From: Chryseobacterium echinoideorum
Lineage (GTDB): Bacteria; Bacteroidota; Bacteroidia; Flavobacteriales; Weeksellaceae
Length of the DNA stretch: 64,000 nucleotides
Direction of reading: 5' to 3'
Assembly (NCBI RefSeq): GCF_007474535.1
Contig: NZ_VKNW01000011.1
Coordinates: forward strand, 87,474 to 151,473
This document shows, piece after piece, positions 51,848 through 60,989 of the stretch; within the stretch, counting starts at the first letter, position 1; every line of letters starts with the position of its first letter. The position numbers were made by a program, and so were the translations under genes. Below the pieces are notes generated by a model. The model worked only from the letters and a program-made list of their open reading frames with translations. It did not search any database and was not told the origin of the DNA.

Positions 51848-52416
51848 TTTTACCAATAAGAGCTTTTGGAGATCCGGTTTTAAGAAAAACGGGAAAAGAA
51901 ATAGATAAAAATTACCCTGACCTTCAGGAGCTGATTGATAATATGTTTGAAACCATGTACAGCGCCAACGGAATCGGGCTGGCTGCACCACAGATTGGTT
52001 TAGACATCAGATTATTCATCGTAGATGTAACTCCTTTGGCAGAAGATGAAGATTACGAAGATATCGCAGACGAACTGAAAGAATTCAGAAAGGTTTTTAT
52101 TAATGCACAAATTCTTGAAGAATCTGGCGAGGAATGGAAGTTTAATGAAGGCTGTCTTTCTATTCCGGATGTGCGGGAAGATGTAAAAAGAAAGAGTACA
52201 ATTCTGATCGAATATTTTGATGAAAATTTTGTGAAGCATACAGAAACTTTTTCCGATATTAGAGCCCGCGTAATTCAGCATGAATATGATCATATAGAAG
52301 GTACGCTTTTTACAGATCATCTGAGTGCCCTCAAAAAGAAACTTGTAAAAGGAAAGCTTACAAAAATTACGCAGGGAGATGTCTCTATCAATTATAAAAT
52401 GAGATTCCCAAAATAG
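51844..52416 (+). CDS. def: Peptide deformylase
   Basis: 190 residues. The three PDF motifs are visible: GIGLAAPQIG, EGCLSIPDVREDV (Cys is a metal ligand) and QHEYDHIEG (HExxH). PVLRKTGKEI near the N-terminus is typical too. It removes the N-formyl group from nascent proteins. ATGA overlap with ruvX indicates coupled translation. Confidence 0.96.
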   Translation: MILPIRAFGDPVLRKTGKEIDKNYPDLQELIDNMFETMYSANGIGLAAPQIGLDIRLFIVDVTPLAEDEDYEDIADELKEFRKVFINAQILEESGEEWKFNEGCLSIPDVREDVKRKSTILIEYFDENFVKHTETFSDIRARVIQHEYDHIEGTLFTDHLSALKKKLVKGKLTKITQGDVSINYKMRFPK

Positions 52417-52486
52417 AAAATATAACTAAGTAAATTATAAAATAGAAAGCCGAAAGCTTTTGTTGAAATTAAAAAATAAAAAAATT

Positions 52487-53047
52487 ATGCTGTTAGAAAA
52501 AATAATTTCAATTTCCGGAAAACCAGGACTTTACAAGTTGGTTTCGCAATTGAGAAACGGATTTATCATTGAAGATGTTACTTCAAAAAAGAAAGTGAGC
52601 ATCGGTAACTCCAGTCAGGTAAGTCTTTTGGATAATATTGCCATGTTCACATTCGACAAAGAGGTGCCTTTGTTTGAAGTTTTTGAAAATATTGCTAAAA
52701 ATTCCGATTACAAAGAGACTATTTCCCATAAATCATCAGAAGCAGAGCTTACTGAGTTTATGTCGGTTTCTCTTCCCAATTATGATACGGAAAGAGTGTA
52801 TACATCAGATATTAAAAAATTGGCTCAATGGTATAATATTCTTCACAAAGCAGGATACATTACCCCTGAAAGCTTTGTAAAAGCAGAACCTGAAACAATA
52901 GACGGAGAAAAAGTGGAAGAAGTAAGTCTTGATCAGGAGGCTCCGAAGAAAGCAGCCCCTAAAGCTGAAAAGCCGGCTACTCCTAAAGTAAAAGCAAATA
53001 CAGGTGCAAAAGCAGCTGCAAAAAGTACCCACAGAAAAATGGGATAA
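52487..53047 (+). CDS. DUF5606 family protein
   Basis: 186 residues from the ATG at 52487 (MLLEKIISISGKPGLYKLV); the frame is open to a TTG at 52460, but the family starts here. The first 140 residues are the conserved domain, with KKVSIGNSSQVSLLDNIAMF. The rest is an Ala/Lys/Pro-rich tail (APKKAAPKAEKPATPK) ending STHRKMG, which suggests binding to RNA or another acidic partner. The function is unknown. It lies 70 bp after def and likely belongs to the same transcript. Confidence 0.85.
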   Translation: MLLEKIISISGKPGLYKLVSQLRNGFIIEDVTSKKKVSIGNSSQVSLLDNIAMFTFDKEVPLFEVFENIAKNSDYKETISHKSSEAELTEFMSVSLPNYDTERVYTSDIKKLAQWYNILHKAGYITPESFVKAEPETIDGEKVEEVSLDQEAPKKAAPKAEKPATPKVKANTGAKAAAKSTHRKMG

Positions 53048-53072
53048 TTCATTGATCTTTAATTTAAAATAT

Positions 53073-53103
53073 AAGCCTCGTCAGAAATGATGAGGTTTTT
53101 TTG
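53073..53103 (+). terminator. Terminator after the DUF5606 gene
   Basis: CCTCGTCA (53076-53083), GAAA loop and TGATGAGG (53088-53095), then TTTTTTTG; one G-T pair. Confidence 0.85.
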
Positions 53104-53117
53104 TTGGTTTGCTAATA

Positions 53118-54053
53118 TTACCAATTAGTAGTTTCTTGAATTAGGCTAATGTGGAATTTATCTTCCCAATATTTGTCACTAAATTTAGGACCGAACTTAA
53201 ATTCTTTCGTGGAATATGGCTCATTAATTAAATAATTATCAAGCGTTGTAGTCGCATAAGATTCCTTTATGAAATCCTTTTTACCATTATTTTTTAATTC
53301 ATAAACTCGATAAACAGTATTGAAATATATTGCACGATAATTTACTATAAAGTAAAATAAATAAGTCTTTTGGATTGTTTTAAACTCTGCGATATAATGA
53401 TGCGTATTTCCAAAAAAATATTTTTGATCAATAAAATTTTCTTTATTAGGAGATATAGTACCAATATTATATTCGGAAATATATGGATCATAGCAATTTT
53501 TAAAAAAGATAATTTTGTTTCCTTTTATTTGAAATGGACATCTTTCTAAAATCAAATCAAAATCTTTTATCATTGCTTTTCCGTTATAGATTGGGTAATT
53601 TGAAGAATTTTTGAAAAATATAGAGAATTGATTATTGCTACGAAAAACAAAACCAAGCTCTGGAAGATCAGATCCATTTGAATATTTAATGTATTCGCTT
53701 TGAGATTTTAAAGTTTTATTACTATAATTTAACAAATCTTCTGTTTTGCTATCAAGTTTATTATTTAAGGAAATAATAATATTATCAAGAGAATCAGATT
53801 CCTTTTTATTTTTAATTTGTAAATTAATTAAATCTTTTTGGGATTTTACAAATGCACTATCTTTTTTCTTTGATTCTATTTTATCATCTTCTGAAGTTTT
53901 AAATTGAAAAATGGATGATATGATTGTTCCAATTAGAAATATTCCTATCAAAATATTTTTAATTTTATAGTTTTTAGATTTCTTTTCAATGTCTAAAAAC
54001 GATGATAATGCTGCTACGATAGCTAAAGTAATTGTGAATAATAGTAAAGTCAT
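53118..54053 (-). CDS. Unrecognised AT-rich membrane protein with coiled coil
   Basis: 311 residues. Two N-terminal membrane helices (about 2-18 and 33-49) are followed by a long, charged coiled coil (about 54-118; KSQKDLINLQIKNKKESDSL) and a soluble beta-rich domain (about 125-311). I recognise no family. The gene is more AT-rich than its neighbours, and both flanks are intergenic; it separates DUF5606 from mazG and faces the other way. The composition suggests recent gain, but no mobility gene is adjacent. Confidence 0.65.
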   Translation of the reverse strand: MTLLLFTITLAIVAALSSFLDIEKKSKNYKIKNILIGIFLIGTIISSIFQFKTSEDDKIESKKKDSAFVKSQKDLINLQIKNKKESDSLDNIIISLNNKLDSKTEDLLNYSNKTLKSQSEYIKYSNGSDLPELGFVFRSNNQFSIFFKNSSNYPIYNGKAMIKDFDLILERCPFQIKGNKIIFFKNCYDPYISEYNIGTISPNKENFIDQKYFFGNTHHYIAEFKTIQKTYLFYFIVNYRAIYFNTVYRVYELKNNGKKDFIKESYATTTLDNYLINEPYSTKEFKFGPKFSDKYWEDKFHISLIQETTNW

Positions 54054-54376
54054 TAGTTTTTCTACTAATATAAAAAATTATTTCTACACTAAAATTTGTT
54101 TTCAGTTAACCATATAAAGCAATAGACTTTTAAAGTTTAAATAACAAGTTAAAATGTTTACTAAATTTATTATTAACAACTCTCAGGAGTTTTTCTATTC
54201 AATCCCCTCAATTCCCACAACCTCACTTTCCATCACCTTTGTTACGCTTTCATTGTCAAACTACTTCAAGGTTACTTTAATTCAGGTGTGTTGTGGTGCA
54301 ATATTCTTTTATTTCAAGACAAAACAGCTTTCACAAAGATTTCCCGTAAATTTGCATCACTTTGAATTCTTAGAAT
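54054..54376. other. Intergenic region upstream of mazG
   Basis: 323 bp between divergent genes. A frame from 54154 crosses it but runs into mazG in another phase and shows no protein-like pattern. TAAATTTG at 54347-54354 is a promoter core candidate for mazG. Nothing else is recognised. Confidence 0.5.
54347..54354 (+). promoter_or_regulatory. Candidate mazG promoter core
   Basis: TAAATTTG followed by CATC, 22 nt before the mazG ATG. Confidence 0.45.
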
Positions 54377-55144
54377 ATGAATACCAAACAGGAAAAACAG
54401 GAAGCTTTCGGAAGATTATTAGACATTATGGACGATCTGCGCGAAAAATGTCCATGGGATCAAAAGCAGACGCTGGAATCGCTTCGTCATTTAACGCTGG
54501 AAGAAACCTACGAACTTTCGGATGCCATTTTGCAGAACGATTTGCAGGAAATAAAAAAGGAGTTGGGAGATGTGCTGCTTCATTTGGTTTTTTATGCCAA
54601 AATAGGCTCTGAGAAAGGAAGTTTTGATATGGCGGATGTTATCAATTCTTTAAACGAGAAATTAATTTTCCGTCACCCTCACATTTATGGAGACACGGAA
54701 GTGAAAGACGAAGAAGAGGTAAAACAGAACTGGGAAAAACTAAAACTGAAAGAAGGAAACAAATCCATTTTGGGCGGAGTGCCGAAAAGTCTGCCGAGCC
54801 TGGTAAAAGCTTACAGAATTCAGGATAAAGTAAAAGGAATCGGTTTTGAATTTCATGATGCGGAAGATGCCTGGAAAAAAGTAGACGAAGAAATTCAGGA
54901 GTTTCATGCAGAAACCGATCTGGATAAAAAAGAACAGGAATTGGGCGATGTCTTTTTCTCATTGATCAATTACGCCCGAATTTCAGGAATCAATCCTGAT
55001 TCTGCATTGGAAAGAACCAATTTAAAATTCATTTCAAGGTTTCAGAAAATGGAAATTTTAGCTTCGGAGCAAAATTTAAAATTAGCCGACCTTTCTTTGG
55101 AAGAAATGGATGTTTTGTGGGAAAAAGCTAAACTTTTACAGTAG
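54377..55144 (+). CDS. mazG: Nucleoside triphosphate pyrophosphohydrolase MazG
   Basis: 255 residues with two MazG domains. The first has CPWDQKQTLESLRHLTLEE and the metal ligands EETYELSDAI and KKELGDVLLHLVFYA (ExxE, ExxD). The second has KVDEEIQEFHAE and EQELGDVFFSLINYA. It hydrolyses aberrant or excess NTPs and can lower (p)ppGpp indirectly. The TAG stop is followed directly by the ATG of the FUSC gene. Confidence 0.95.
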   Translation: MNTKQEKQEAFGRLLDIMDDLREKCPWDQKQTLESLRHLTLEETYELSDAILQNDLQEIKKELGDVLLHLVFYAKIGSEKGSFDMADVINSLNEKLIFRHPHIYGDTEVKDEEEVKQNWEKLKLKEGNKSILGGVPKSLPSLVKAYRIQDKVKGIGFEFHDAEDAWKKVDEEIQEFHAETDLDKKEQELGDVFFSLINYARISGINPDSALERTNLKFISRFQKMEILASEQNLKLADLSLEEMDVLWEKAKLLQ

Positions 55145-56224
55145 ATGAAAGTCCAGAACCCCACCCAGAATAGATTTCAATATTTATTGGAGTTCAAACA
55201 AACGGAAAGGAAATGGCATTTTCCCTTTCTTGCCGCATTGTGCATCGGGAGTTGCCTTTTTATCGGATATTTTTCTGGAAAACCTAATTACGGTGCACTT
55301 TCAAGTTTGGGAGCTTTAACGATTTTATATTTTACTTCAGCTCCGATTACCCAGAGAATGATTCATCTTGCCATCTGTGCTTTCGGCATTGTTTTTTCCT
55401 TTACGGTAAGTTCTTTTTTCGGGTTTAATATTTATTTTGCAGCTTTATCAGTCGGAATCATTTCGTTTCTGGCACATTTTATTTCCTCTTATTTTAAAAT
55501 TCCGCCGCCGGGAAATTTTTTCTTTATCATGGTCGCCGCAATGGCAAGTACCTATAAATTTGATCTTGAAATGATTCCCACCCGAGTAGGACTGGTTGCG
55601 ATGGGAGCGATATTATCTTGTTCTTTTGCTTTTCTGTACTCTGTTTTTATCGAAAAAAGCAAAATGGCAACTGTTCCCCGAAGAAGCTTTAAGAAAAGAA
55701 GATACACAAAATTTGTTGAGAGTACGATCATCGGATTTTTTATGGCACTTACTTTAATGGTAGGTCATCTTTTAGAATTTAAAAATACTTATTGGATTTC
55801 CATTGCAACGGTTGCCATCATTCAGGGAAGGAATTTTGAGCATGTGAGACAAAGAAATATGCACAGAATTCTGGGAACATTCATCGGAATTGGTTTTGCT
55901 TGGCTGATTCTTGTATTTAATCCTGAAAAGATTATCATAATCTTTATCATCACTATTTTACAGTTTATTATTGAGTTGCTGATCGTAAGAAATTACGGTT
56001 TTGCTGTAATTTTTATCACACCATTAACCATTCTTTTGGCAGAAACAGCAAGTGAAACACATCATGATGTGGGGGCTTTAATGACAGCAAGATTGATTGA
56101 TACTGTCATCGGTAGTCTTATCGGTTTGGCGGCAGGATTTTTCCTGCATCATCAGCAGATTATTAATAATTTAGAGAAAAATATCAGGTTCTCTTATTTT
56201 CAGTTTAAAAAATTAAAAAAATAG
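55145..56224 (+). CDS. FUSC family membrane protein
   Basis: 359 residues. Two blocks of membrane helices (about 25-170 and 195-340) are separated by a basic stretch (SKMATVPRRSFKKRR). The second block has YWISIATVAIIQGRNFEHVRQ and RMHRILGTFIGIGFAW-like sequence (RNMHRILGTFIG), the FUSC hallmark. FUSC proteins are linked to efflux of aromatic acids (AaeB type) or fusaric acid. The start touches the mazG stop, so translation is probably coupled. Substrate unknown. Confidence 0.9.
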   Translation: MKVQNPTQNRFQYLLEFKQTERKWHFPFLAALCIGSCLFIGYFSGKPNYGALSSLGALTILYFTSAPITQRMIHLAICAFGIVFSFTVSSFFGFNIYFAALSVGIISFLAHFISSYFKIPPPGNFFFIMVAAMASTYKFDLEMIPTRVGLVAMGAILSCSFAFLYSVFIEKSKMATVPRRSFKKRRYTKFVESTIIGFFMALTLMVGHLLEFKNTYWISIATVAIIQGRNFEHVRQRNMHRILGTFIGIGFAWLILVFNPEKIIIIFIITILQFIIELLIVRNYGFAVIFITPLTILLAETASETHHDVGALMTARLIDTVIGSLIGLAAGFFLHHQQIINNLEKNIRFSYFQFKKLKK

Positions 56225-56226
56225 AT

Positions 56227-57096
56227 ATGTTTCGTATTGTGGTTTTATCGTCATTTTTGTTGTTGAGCTGTAATCCTAAAACTCAGGATTCTTCAAAAAC
56301 AGATGATTTGAAGGTGGAATTTTCTCTTCCTAAAAAACTGAAGGAAGTCTCCGGGATTGCTTTGTCTAAAGATCAAAAAACAATTTGGGCAATTGAAGAT
56401 GCAGGAAATAAAAATGTAGTCTACGGTTTGGATAGAAACGGAAACCAAATTGCAGATGTTCTGGTGGAAAATACTGAAAACAATGACTGGGAAGATATGA
56501 CAACAGATTCATCCGGAAATGTTTACATAGGTGATTTCGGGAATAATGATAATGACAGGCAAAATCTTTCGATCATCAAAATAGATTTGAATAACGAGAA
56601 TCAGACATCGGCAAAAGTTATTCAAACGACAACATTTCATTACGAAGGTCAGACTGAATTTCCACCAAAGAAATCAAACTGGCTGTATGATTGTGAAGCT
56701 TTTATAGAAAAAGAAGGTTATTTCTATTTGTTTACCAAAAACAGAAGCAAAGGTTTTGACGGAACTTTTCTGGTGTTTAAAATCCCGAATCAGCAAGGTG
56801 ATTTTGAGGCAAAACTGGTTGGCAAACTGAAACTTGACGGAGGTTATAATGATGCAGCTATTACTTCTGCAGCGATCAATTCAAAAAATCAGATTATTCT
56901 TTTAACGCACAAAAATATTCATGTGTTAACAGGTTTTACCAATGATGATTTTAATGCAGCCAATATTCAGAAAATATCTTTAAACCATAACTCCCAAAAA
57001 GAAGCTGTTGTCTTTATTGATGATAAAACATTGATGATTGCCGATGAAAAGGATAAAAAGGAAGGAGGGAATGTTTATAAATTTTCAATTGAATAG
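56227..57096 (+). CDS. Lipoprotein with propeller-like repeats (SdiA-regulated-like)
   Basis: 289 residues. The lipobox is FLLLSC (Cys at about 15). The mature part has strands such as VSGIALSKDQKTIWAIEDAG, GNVYIGDFGNNDND and YDCEAFIEKEGYFYLFTKN, consistent with a six- or seven-bladed propeller of the SdiA-regulated type. This assignment is tentative. It starts 2 bp after the FUSC stop and ends the mazG-FUSC transcript. Confidence 0.75.
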   Translation: MFRIVVLSSFLLLSCNPKTQDSSKTDDLKVEFSLPKKLKEVSGIALSKDQKTIWAIEDAGNKNVVYGLDRNGNQIADVLVENTENNDWEDMTTDSSGNVYIGDFGNNDNDRQNLSIIKIDLNNENQTSAKVIQTTTFHYEGQTEFPPKKSNWLYDCEAFIEKEGYFYLFTKNRSKGFDGTFLVFKIPNQQGDFEAKLVGKLKLDGGYNDAAITSAAINSKNQIILLTHKNIHVLTGFTNDDFNAANIQKISLNHNSQKEAVVFIDDKTLMIADEKDKKEGGNVYKFSIE

Positions 57097-57103
57097 TTTC
57101 CGG

Positions 57104-57221
57104 TTTGTCATTCTGACGAAGGAAGAATCTGATCAATAAATATTATTTTAGATTCGTGTGATATTTAGAATGTCTTAAAATGAGATTCTTCATTCCGCTT
57201 TGCTTTATTCAGAATGACAAA
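57104..57221. repeat. 118-bp imperfect palindrome (TTTGTCATTCTGA termini)
   Basis: The ends TTTGTCATTCTGA (57104-57116) and TCAGAATGACAAA (57209-57221) are exact 13-bp inverted repeats; a second, inner pair is GAAGAATCT with AGATTCTTC. The segment has no coding frame and lies between converging genes. It resembles REP/MITE-like units. Confidence 0.75.
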
Positions 57222-57249
57222 TTTAAAGTTAAAAAAGAGGTGATGCCTC

Positions 57250-60200
57250 TTAGAAATTCATTCCAAGACCACCGGAAATTCTTCCTCCGTCTTCCCCTAC
57301 AAAATACTGGATTTTAGCAGAGAAAGATTCCAGAATATTAAGCCAGAAACCTGCACCTGCACCTTGATGCCACTTTTGGGAATATTCATGATCAATCCAG
57401 ACTCTTCCAATGTCATAACCTACTAAAATTCCTATATTTACCGGGACGATATTATTTTTGACCCTTCCAAAATCCCATCGGATTTCAGAATTATTAGCGA
57501 GATAAGATTTTCCTGCAAATCTTTCATTTCTGTAGGCTTTCATCGCATTCTTACCGCCAATTGCGGCTGCCTGAAAAAACTCAAATTGGTTGTTGTTGAT
57601 CATCATGGCATGAGTAGAATTGGCAAAAACAAATTTTCCTTTTTTGTCAATTCTGTGATAGATGCTCATTTTTCCCGAAAGTGTAGCAAAGTTTCTGTCA
57701 AGTTCCTGAAGATTGGTTTTCCATCCTGCGTTGATGAAAAATTCCATTCCCAATGTTGGAAAAGCAGTATTATCAAAATTTTTGAAACTGAAGGTATAAT
57801 TGGCTCCTGCAAATTGCTGGTCATTAAAGACTTCAGGTCTTACATCGTTTGAAACAGCAATAAAGCGGTCGTCATTTCTCTGCACTTTAGAGTTTTCAAA
57901 AGTTAATTGAAATTGATGTTTAAAATTTAGCCAGCTTGTTTTTGAGATAGAAGGAGCAAATTTAATTTGTGAAATTCTGACACGGTTGTAATCCCGATTG
58001 TCTTCATCAACATCATTCAGGCTTTCATTTCCTAAACCAAAAAATGTTCTTGCAAAGTAAGGGGTTGTGTACGAAGCATCAACTCCGGCATCCCAACCCC
58101 AAACCGCTTTCTTGAAAATTCCTTTGTATTTAAGGTTGAATCCTCCCGTTGCGGTATAAAAATTGGCACCGAAACTGTGTTTCTGAGTAAAAGGATCTCT
58201 GATGAAATTATTGACGGTATAATTGGCTACAAATCCCAGAATCACTCCATCGTCCGGATTAAAATTAGCATTAGGGTATCCCGCTACAAAATTATATTTC
58301 GGATGTTTCCAGTTGTAGGTATTGATGTGATAATCATCGGTTATTCTTTTAGTGGTATTTTTTGTATTGTATGTATTTTTTTGTGATTTAAAATCATAGA
58401 TTTTCACCTTTCTTGCGTTAGAAACATGGTAAGTGTCATGATGATAACCACCGATCAGGCGAATGTTGGTTTTAGATTTACCGTTTCCTGAAACTTCATA
58501 GATGTCATCCTCTTCAAGCCCGTAAATCCAGAGTTCTTTTGTCTGTTTTGAATGATAAACTTTTTCAAAAACCAATTCTTCCGATTGATCTTTATTGAAT
58601 TTGAATTGCTTGACTTCTACAGAGTCTTTATGTTTTATGATGACAAATTTGTCACAGTTCACCGTTCCTGCCAAAGGAACTTTTTCCTGAAGAATGTGGT
58701 AATAGTCATTGGCGTAAATATCAATTTTCTGCTTCCTGAGCTTCAGTTTTCTTTTGATATCAGCAAGAGTTTCGTCCTGCACTTCTTTTGGGAGGTTATT
58801 AAAAGCCTCATCAATATCTTTTTCCGAAAGGTTTTTCTGAATGTATTTTGCCTGAGTTTCCCAGTCTTTTTCATTGCAGTCTTTCAGGAAAAATAAATCT
58901 AAAGGATAGGGTTCCATGTTCATCCAGCGTACGTTTTTGATGTCATCTTTAAAAGATTTCATGTGGCGGATCATCGGGATATTCATAATGATTTTGAAAG
59001 CGGTACCGTCGTAGTTGCTGAAAGCCTGGTCTCTGTCTTTTGGAATGGGTTTGTAGATGATCTTGTCCCCTTTTTTGTATTCTGCCCATTTCCATTGATC
59101 TTCGTGGCGGTCCCAGTCACCGATCAGCATATCAAAAATTCTTGCACGGATATACGTTTCTTTATCTACAGAATATTTGCTGTCTTTCCTCATATTTTTC
59201 AGCACATCTGCGGTAGAAAGGATATCAGAAGCATTGTTTAGATACTGCAGCGTTTTTGGGTCGGAAGAAAACCGCTCTTCAATCATATAAAGCTCATCGC
59301 CGTAATGCTCATTATATCTTCCCAGAGTTTTTTGTTTCGGAATAAAATACAGTTTCGGATTGCTGTGAAAAAGCCCGATTTTATCAGCCATATTATTGAC
59401 CGCAAATCCGGTAAACGGATGGTTGGTGGTATAGAAATCAAGAAGAAATCTTTCCGGAAAAGTATTGTTGAGTTCGTTTCCGAAAGTATTTTTCTTAAAA
59501 GCCTGTGCGTTGAGAAAACGGACGGCACTTTTTTTAATTCCGCGCATCACAAATTCCTGTCCGTCATCAGCTTTGAGGCGAAGACTGTTAGACTGGTTTC
59601 CTCCGCCCTCTCTGAAAGGCGTAAAGCCGCCATTTAAAGAAGCAAGATCTCCAACCTCAGCTTCAATGGGCGTTGCGTAGTATTTTCTGTAATGATTTCC
59701 CCAAAGCCAGCGGTAGATACCTCCTCTTTCCGTAAGTCTTTCAGGATAAAGGGTTGATGTTTGAGCCACAGGAAGTTGATCAGGAAAATTATTTTCAAAA
59801 CCTTTAGGTCTTTCAATTACCGAAATTTGCGTAAGTTTCCTGAGTTGATTATTTATTGTGGAGAAAAATTCGACTTCGGAGCTGTGATCTTTTTTTAGAT
59901 TCAAAACCGCAAAACCGCTTCCTCCATAAGAAAAACCGGTGTTTTTTACAATCGTGGAAGGATCTGTTTTTGAGCCGGCTCCGCTGATGATCTGGCGGAT
60001 GTTTCTATCCTGATGATACTGCAGATTGTGATCGTGTCCGGAAACCAGAATGACATTATCTTTATCCTGTATGATACTTTTTATCCTGTTGGCAAAATCA
60101 GTATAATGTCTGTTGCTGAGATCTTCCATGCTTACTCCGGAAGAGCTTCTCAGAGTATTGATTAATGTTGCAACTCCCGGAACCGGAATCTTCCCTCTGA

Positions 60201-60963
60201 GAGGAAAAAGATGGGATTTTGGCGAATTGAAGCCCGCATGAACTCCCGAGCTGATTACCGGATGATGAAGCGCAACAATAATTCTTTTATCCTGATTTTT
60301 AATGATTAAATCTTTAAACTCCGTATAAAAATCTTCCTGTGTTTTGATGTCACAGTTTTTATTGATTCCCGGATATTTGTCCCAGTCAATTAAAGACCAT
60401 TCAGAGTCTATGACAATAAGTTTGATGTCTTTCGTTAAATTGATATCATCAATAGGGCAGGAGTTTTTAGGGAGAAAAGATTTTTTATCTTTCAGGTAAG
60501 ATTTTACAAAATCTTGCTGTGCTTTCAGACCTTCCAGACCGTGATACCAGTCGTGATTTCCCGGAATTACCAGGGTTTTTCCTTTAAAATCTTTAGTAAT
60601 GGCAAGCTGGTTTTCCATTTTCTGCTTTGCTAAAGCATATTCCGGATCTGTTTCCTTTGGCATTCCCAGCGGATAGATATTATCACCCAAAAAAATGACC
60701 ATAGAATTCTGATCTGCGGAATCTAATTTGTTTTTGAGAAACTGCAACGTCTGCTGAGCCTGAATTTCTTCTGCATTTCCGGCATCACCAATGAGAAAAA
60801 TCTGAAAATCATTGGTCATCTCTGTGGTGTTATTTTGTATTTCCGGCAAGTTTTTCCCCTTTTTTACGTTATAGGTGGCGCAGGATAAAACAAGTACCGA
60901 AAACACGATGACTTTTAAGACTGCAGAAATATTTTTCAGAATATATTTAGAAGATAAATTCAT
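57250..60963 (-). CDS. Lipid-anchored metallophosphoesterase fused to kinase-like and outer-membrane barrel domains
   Basis: 1237 residues from the ATG at 60963, which starts just before a lipoprotein signal (FSVLVLSC, Cys at 28). Part 1 (about 50-330) is a calcineurin-type phosphoesterase with GDAGN, GDNIYP, GNHDWYHG, LHHP and GHDHN as metal sites. Part 2 (about 415-830) has GGGNQSNSLRL and EFVMRG, then GDWDRHEDQW (about 615-624) and KDRDQAF (about 642-648), reminding of atypical (CotH/Fam20-like) kinase sites; this is my inference. Part 3 (about 930-1237) is a BamA/Omp85-like barrel ending GGLGMNF with a terminal Phe. The whole protein is probably at the outer membrane. An upstream ATG at 60990 would overlap the divergent gene. 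Confidence 0.88.
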   Translation of the reverse strand: MNLSSKYILKNISAVLKVIVFSVLVLSCATYNVKKGKNLPEIQNNTTEMTNDFQIFLIGDAGNAEEIQAQQTLQFLKNKLDSADQNSMVIFLGDNIYPLGMPKETDPEYALAKQKMENQLAITKDFKGKTLVIPGNHDWYHGLEGLKAQQDFVKSYLKDKKSFLPKNSCPIDDINLTKDIKLIVIDSEWSLIDWDKYPGINKNCDIKTQEDFYTEFKDLIIKNQDKRIIVALHHPVISSGVHAGFNSPKSHLFPLRGKIPVPGVATLINTLRSSSGVSMEDLSNRHYTDFANRIKSIIQDKDNVILVSGHDHNLQYHQDRNIRQIISGAGSKTDPSTIVKNTGFSYGGSGFAVLNLKKDHSSEVEFFSTINNQLRKLTQISVIERPKGFENNFPDQLPVAQTSTLYPERLTERGGIYRWLWGNHYRKYYATPIEAEVGDLASLNGGFTPFREGGGNQSNSLRLKADDGQEFVMRGIKKSAVRFLNAQAFKKNTFGNELNNTFPERFLLDFYTTNHPFTGFAVNNMADKIGLFHSNPKLYFIPKQKTLGRYNEHYGDELYMIEERFSSDPKTLQYLNNASDILSTADVLKNMRKDSKYSVDKETYIRARIFDMLIGDWDRHEDQWKWAEYKKGDKIIYKPIPKDRDQAFSNYDGTAFKIIMNIPMIRHMKSFKDDIKNVRWMNMEPYPLDLFFLKDCNEKDWETQAKYIQKNLSEKDIDEAFNNLPKEVQDETLADIKRKLKLRKQKIDIYANDYYHILQEKVPLAGTVNCDKFVIIKHKDSVEVKQFKFNKDQSEELVFEKVYHSKQTKELWIYGLEEDDIYEVSGNGKSKTNIRLIGGYHHDTYHVSNARKVKIYDFKSQKNTYNTKNTTKRITDDYHINTYNWKHPKYNFVAGYPNANFNPDDGVILGFVANYTVNNFIRDPFTQKHSFGANFYTATGGFNLKYKGIFKKAVWGWDAGVDASYTTPYFARTFFGLGNESLNDVDEDNRDYNRVRISQIKFAPSISKTSWLNFKHQFQLTFENSKVQRNDDRFIAVSNDVRPEVFNDQQFAGANYTFSFKNFDNTAFPTLGMEFFINAGWKTNLQELDRNFATLSGKMSIYHRIDKKGKFVFANSTHAMMINNNQFEFFQAAAIGGKNAMKAYRNERFAGKSYLANNSEIRWDFGRVKNNIVPVNIGILVGYDIGRVWIDHEYSQKWHQGAGAGFWLNILESFSAKIQYFVGEDGGRISGGLGMNF

Positions 60964-60989
60964 ACATTTACAATTAGAAAAATTTCGCA

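Noticed and set aside
54154..54612. 152-residue plus-strand frame upstream of and into mazG
   Set aside because: The second half is mazG read in the wrong phase and the first half has no protein-like conservation or start context.
57250..60963. Split of the giant phosphoesterase into two genes
   Set aside because: The frame is continuous, without frameshift or internal start context, and the barrel needs export with the N-terminal signal.
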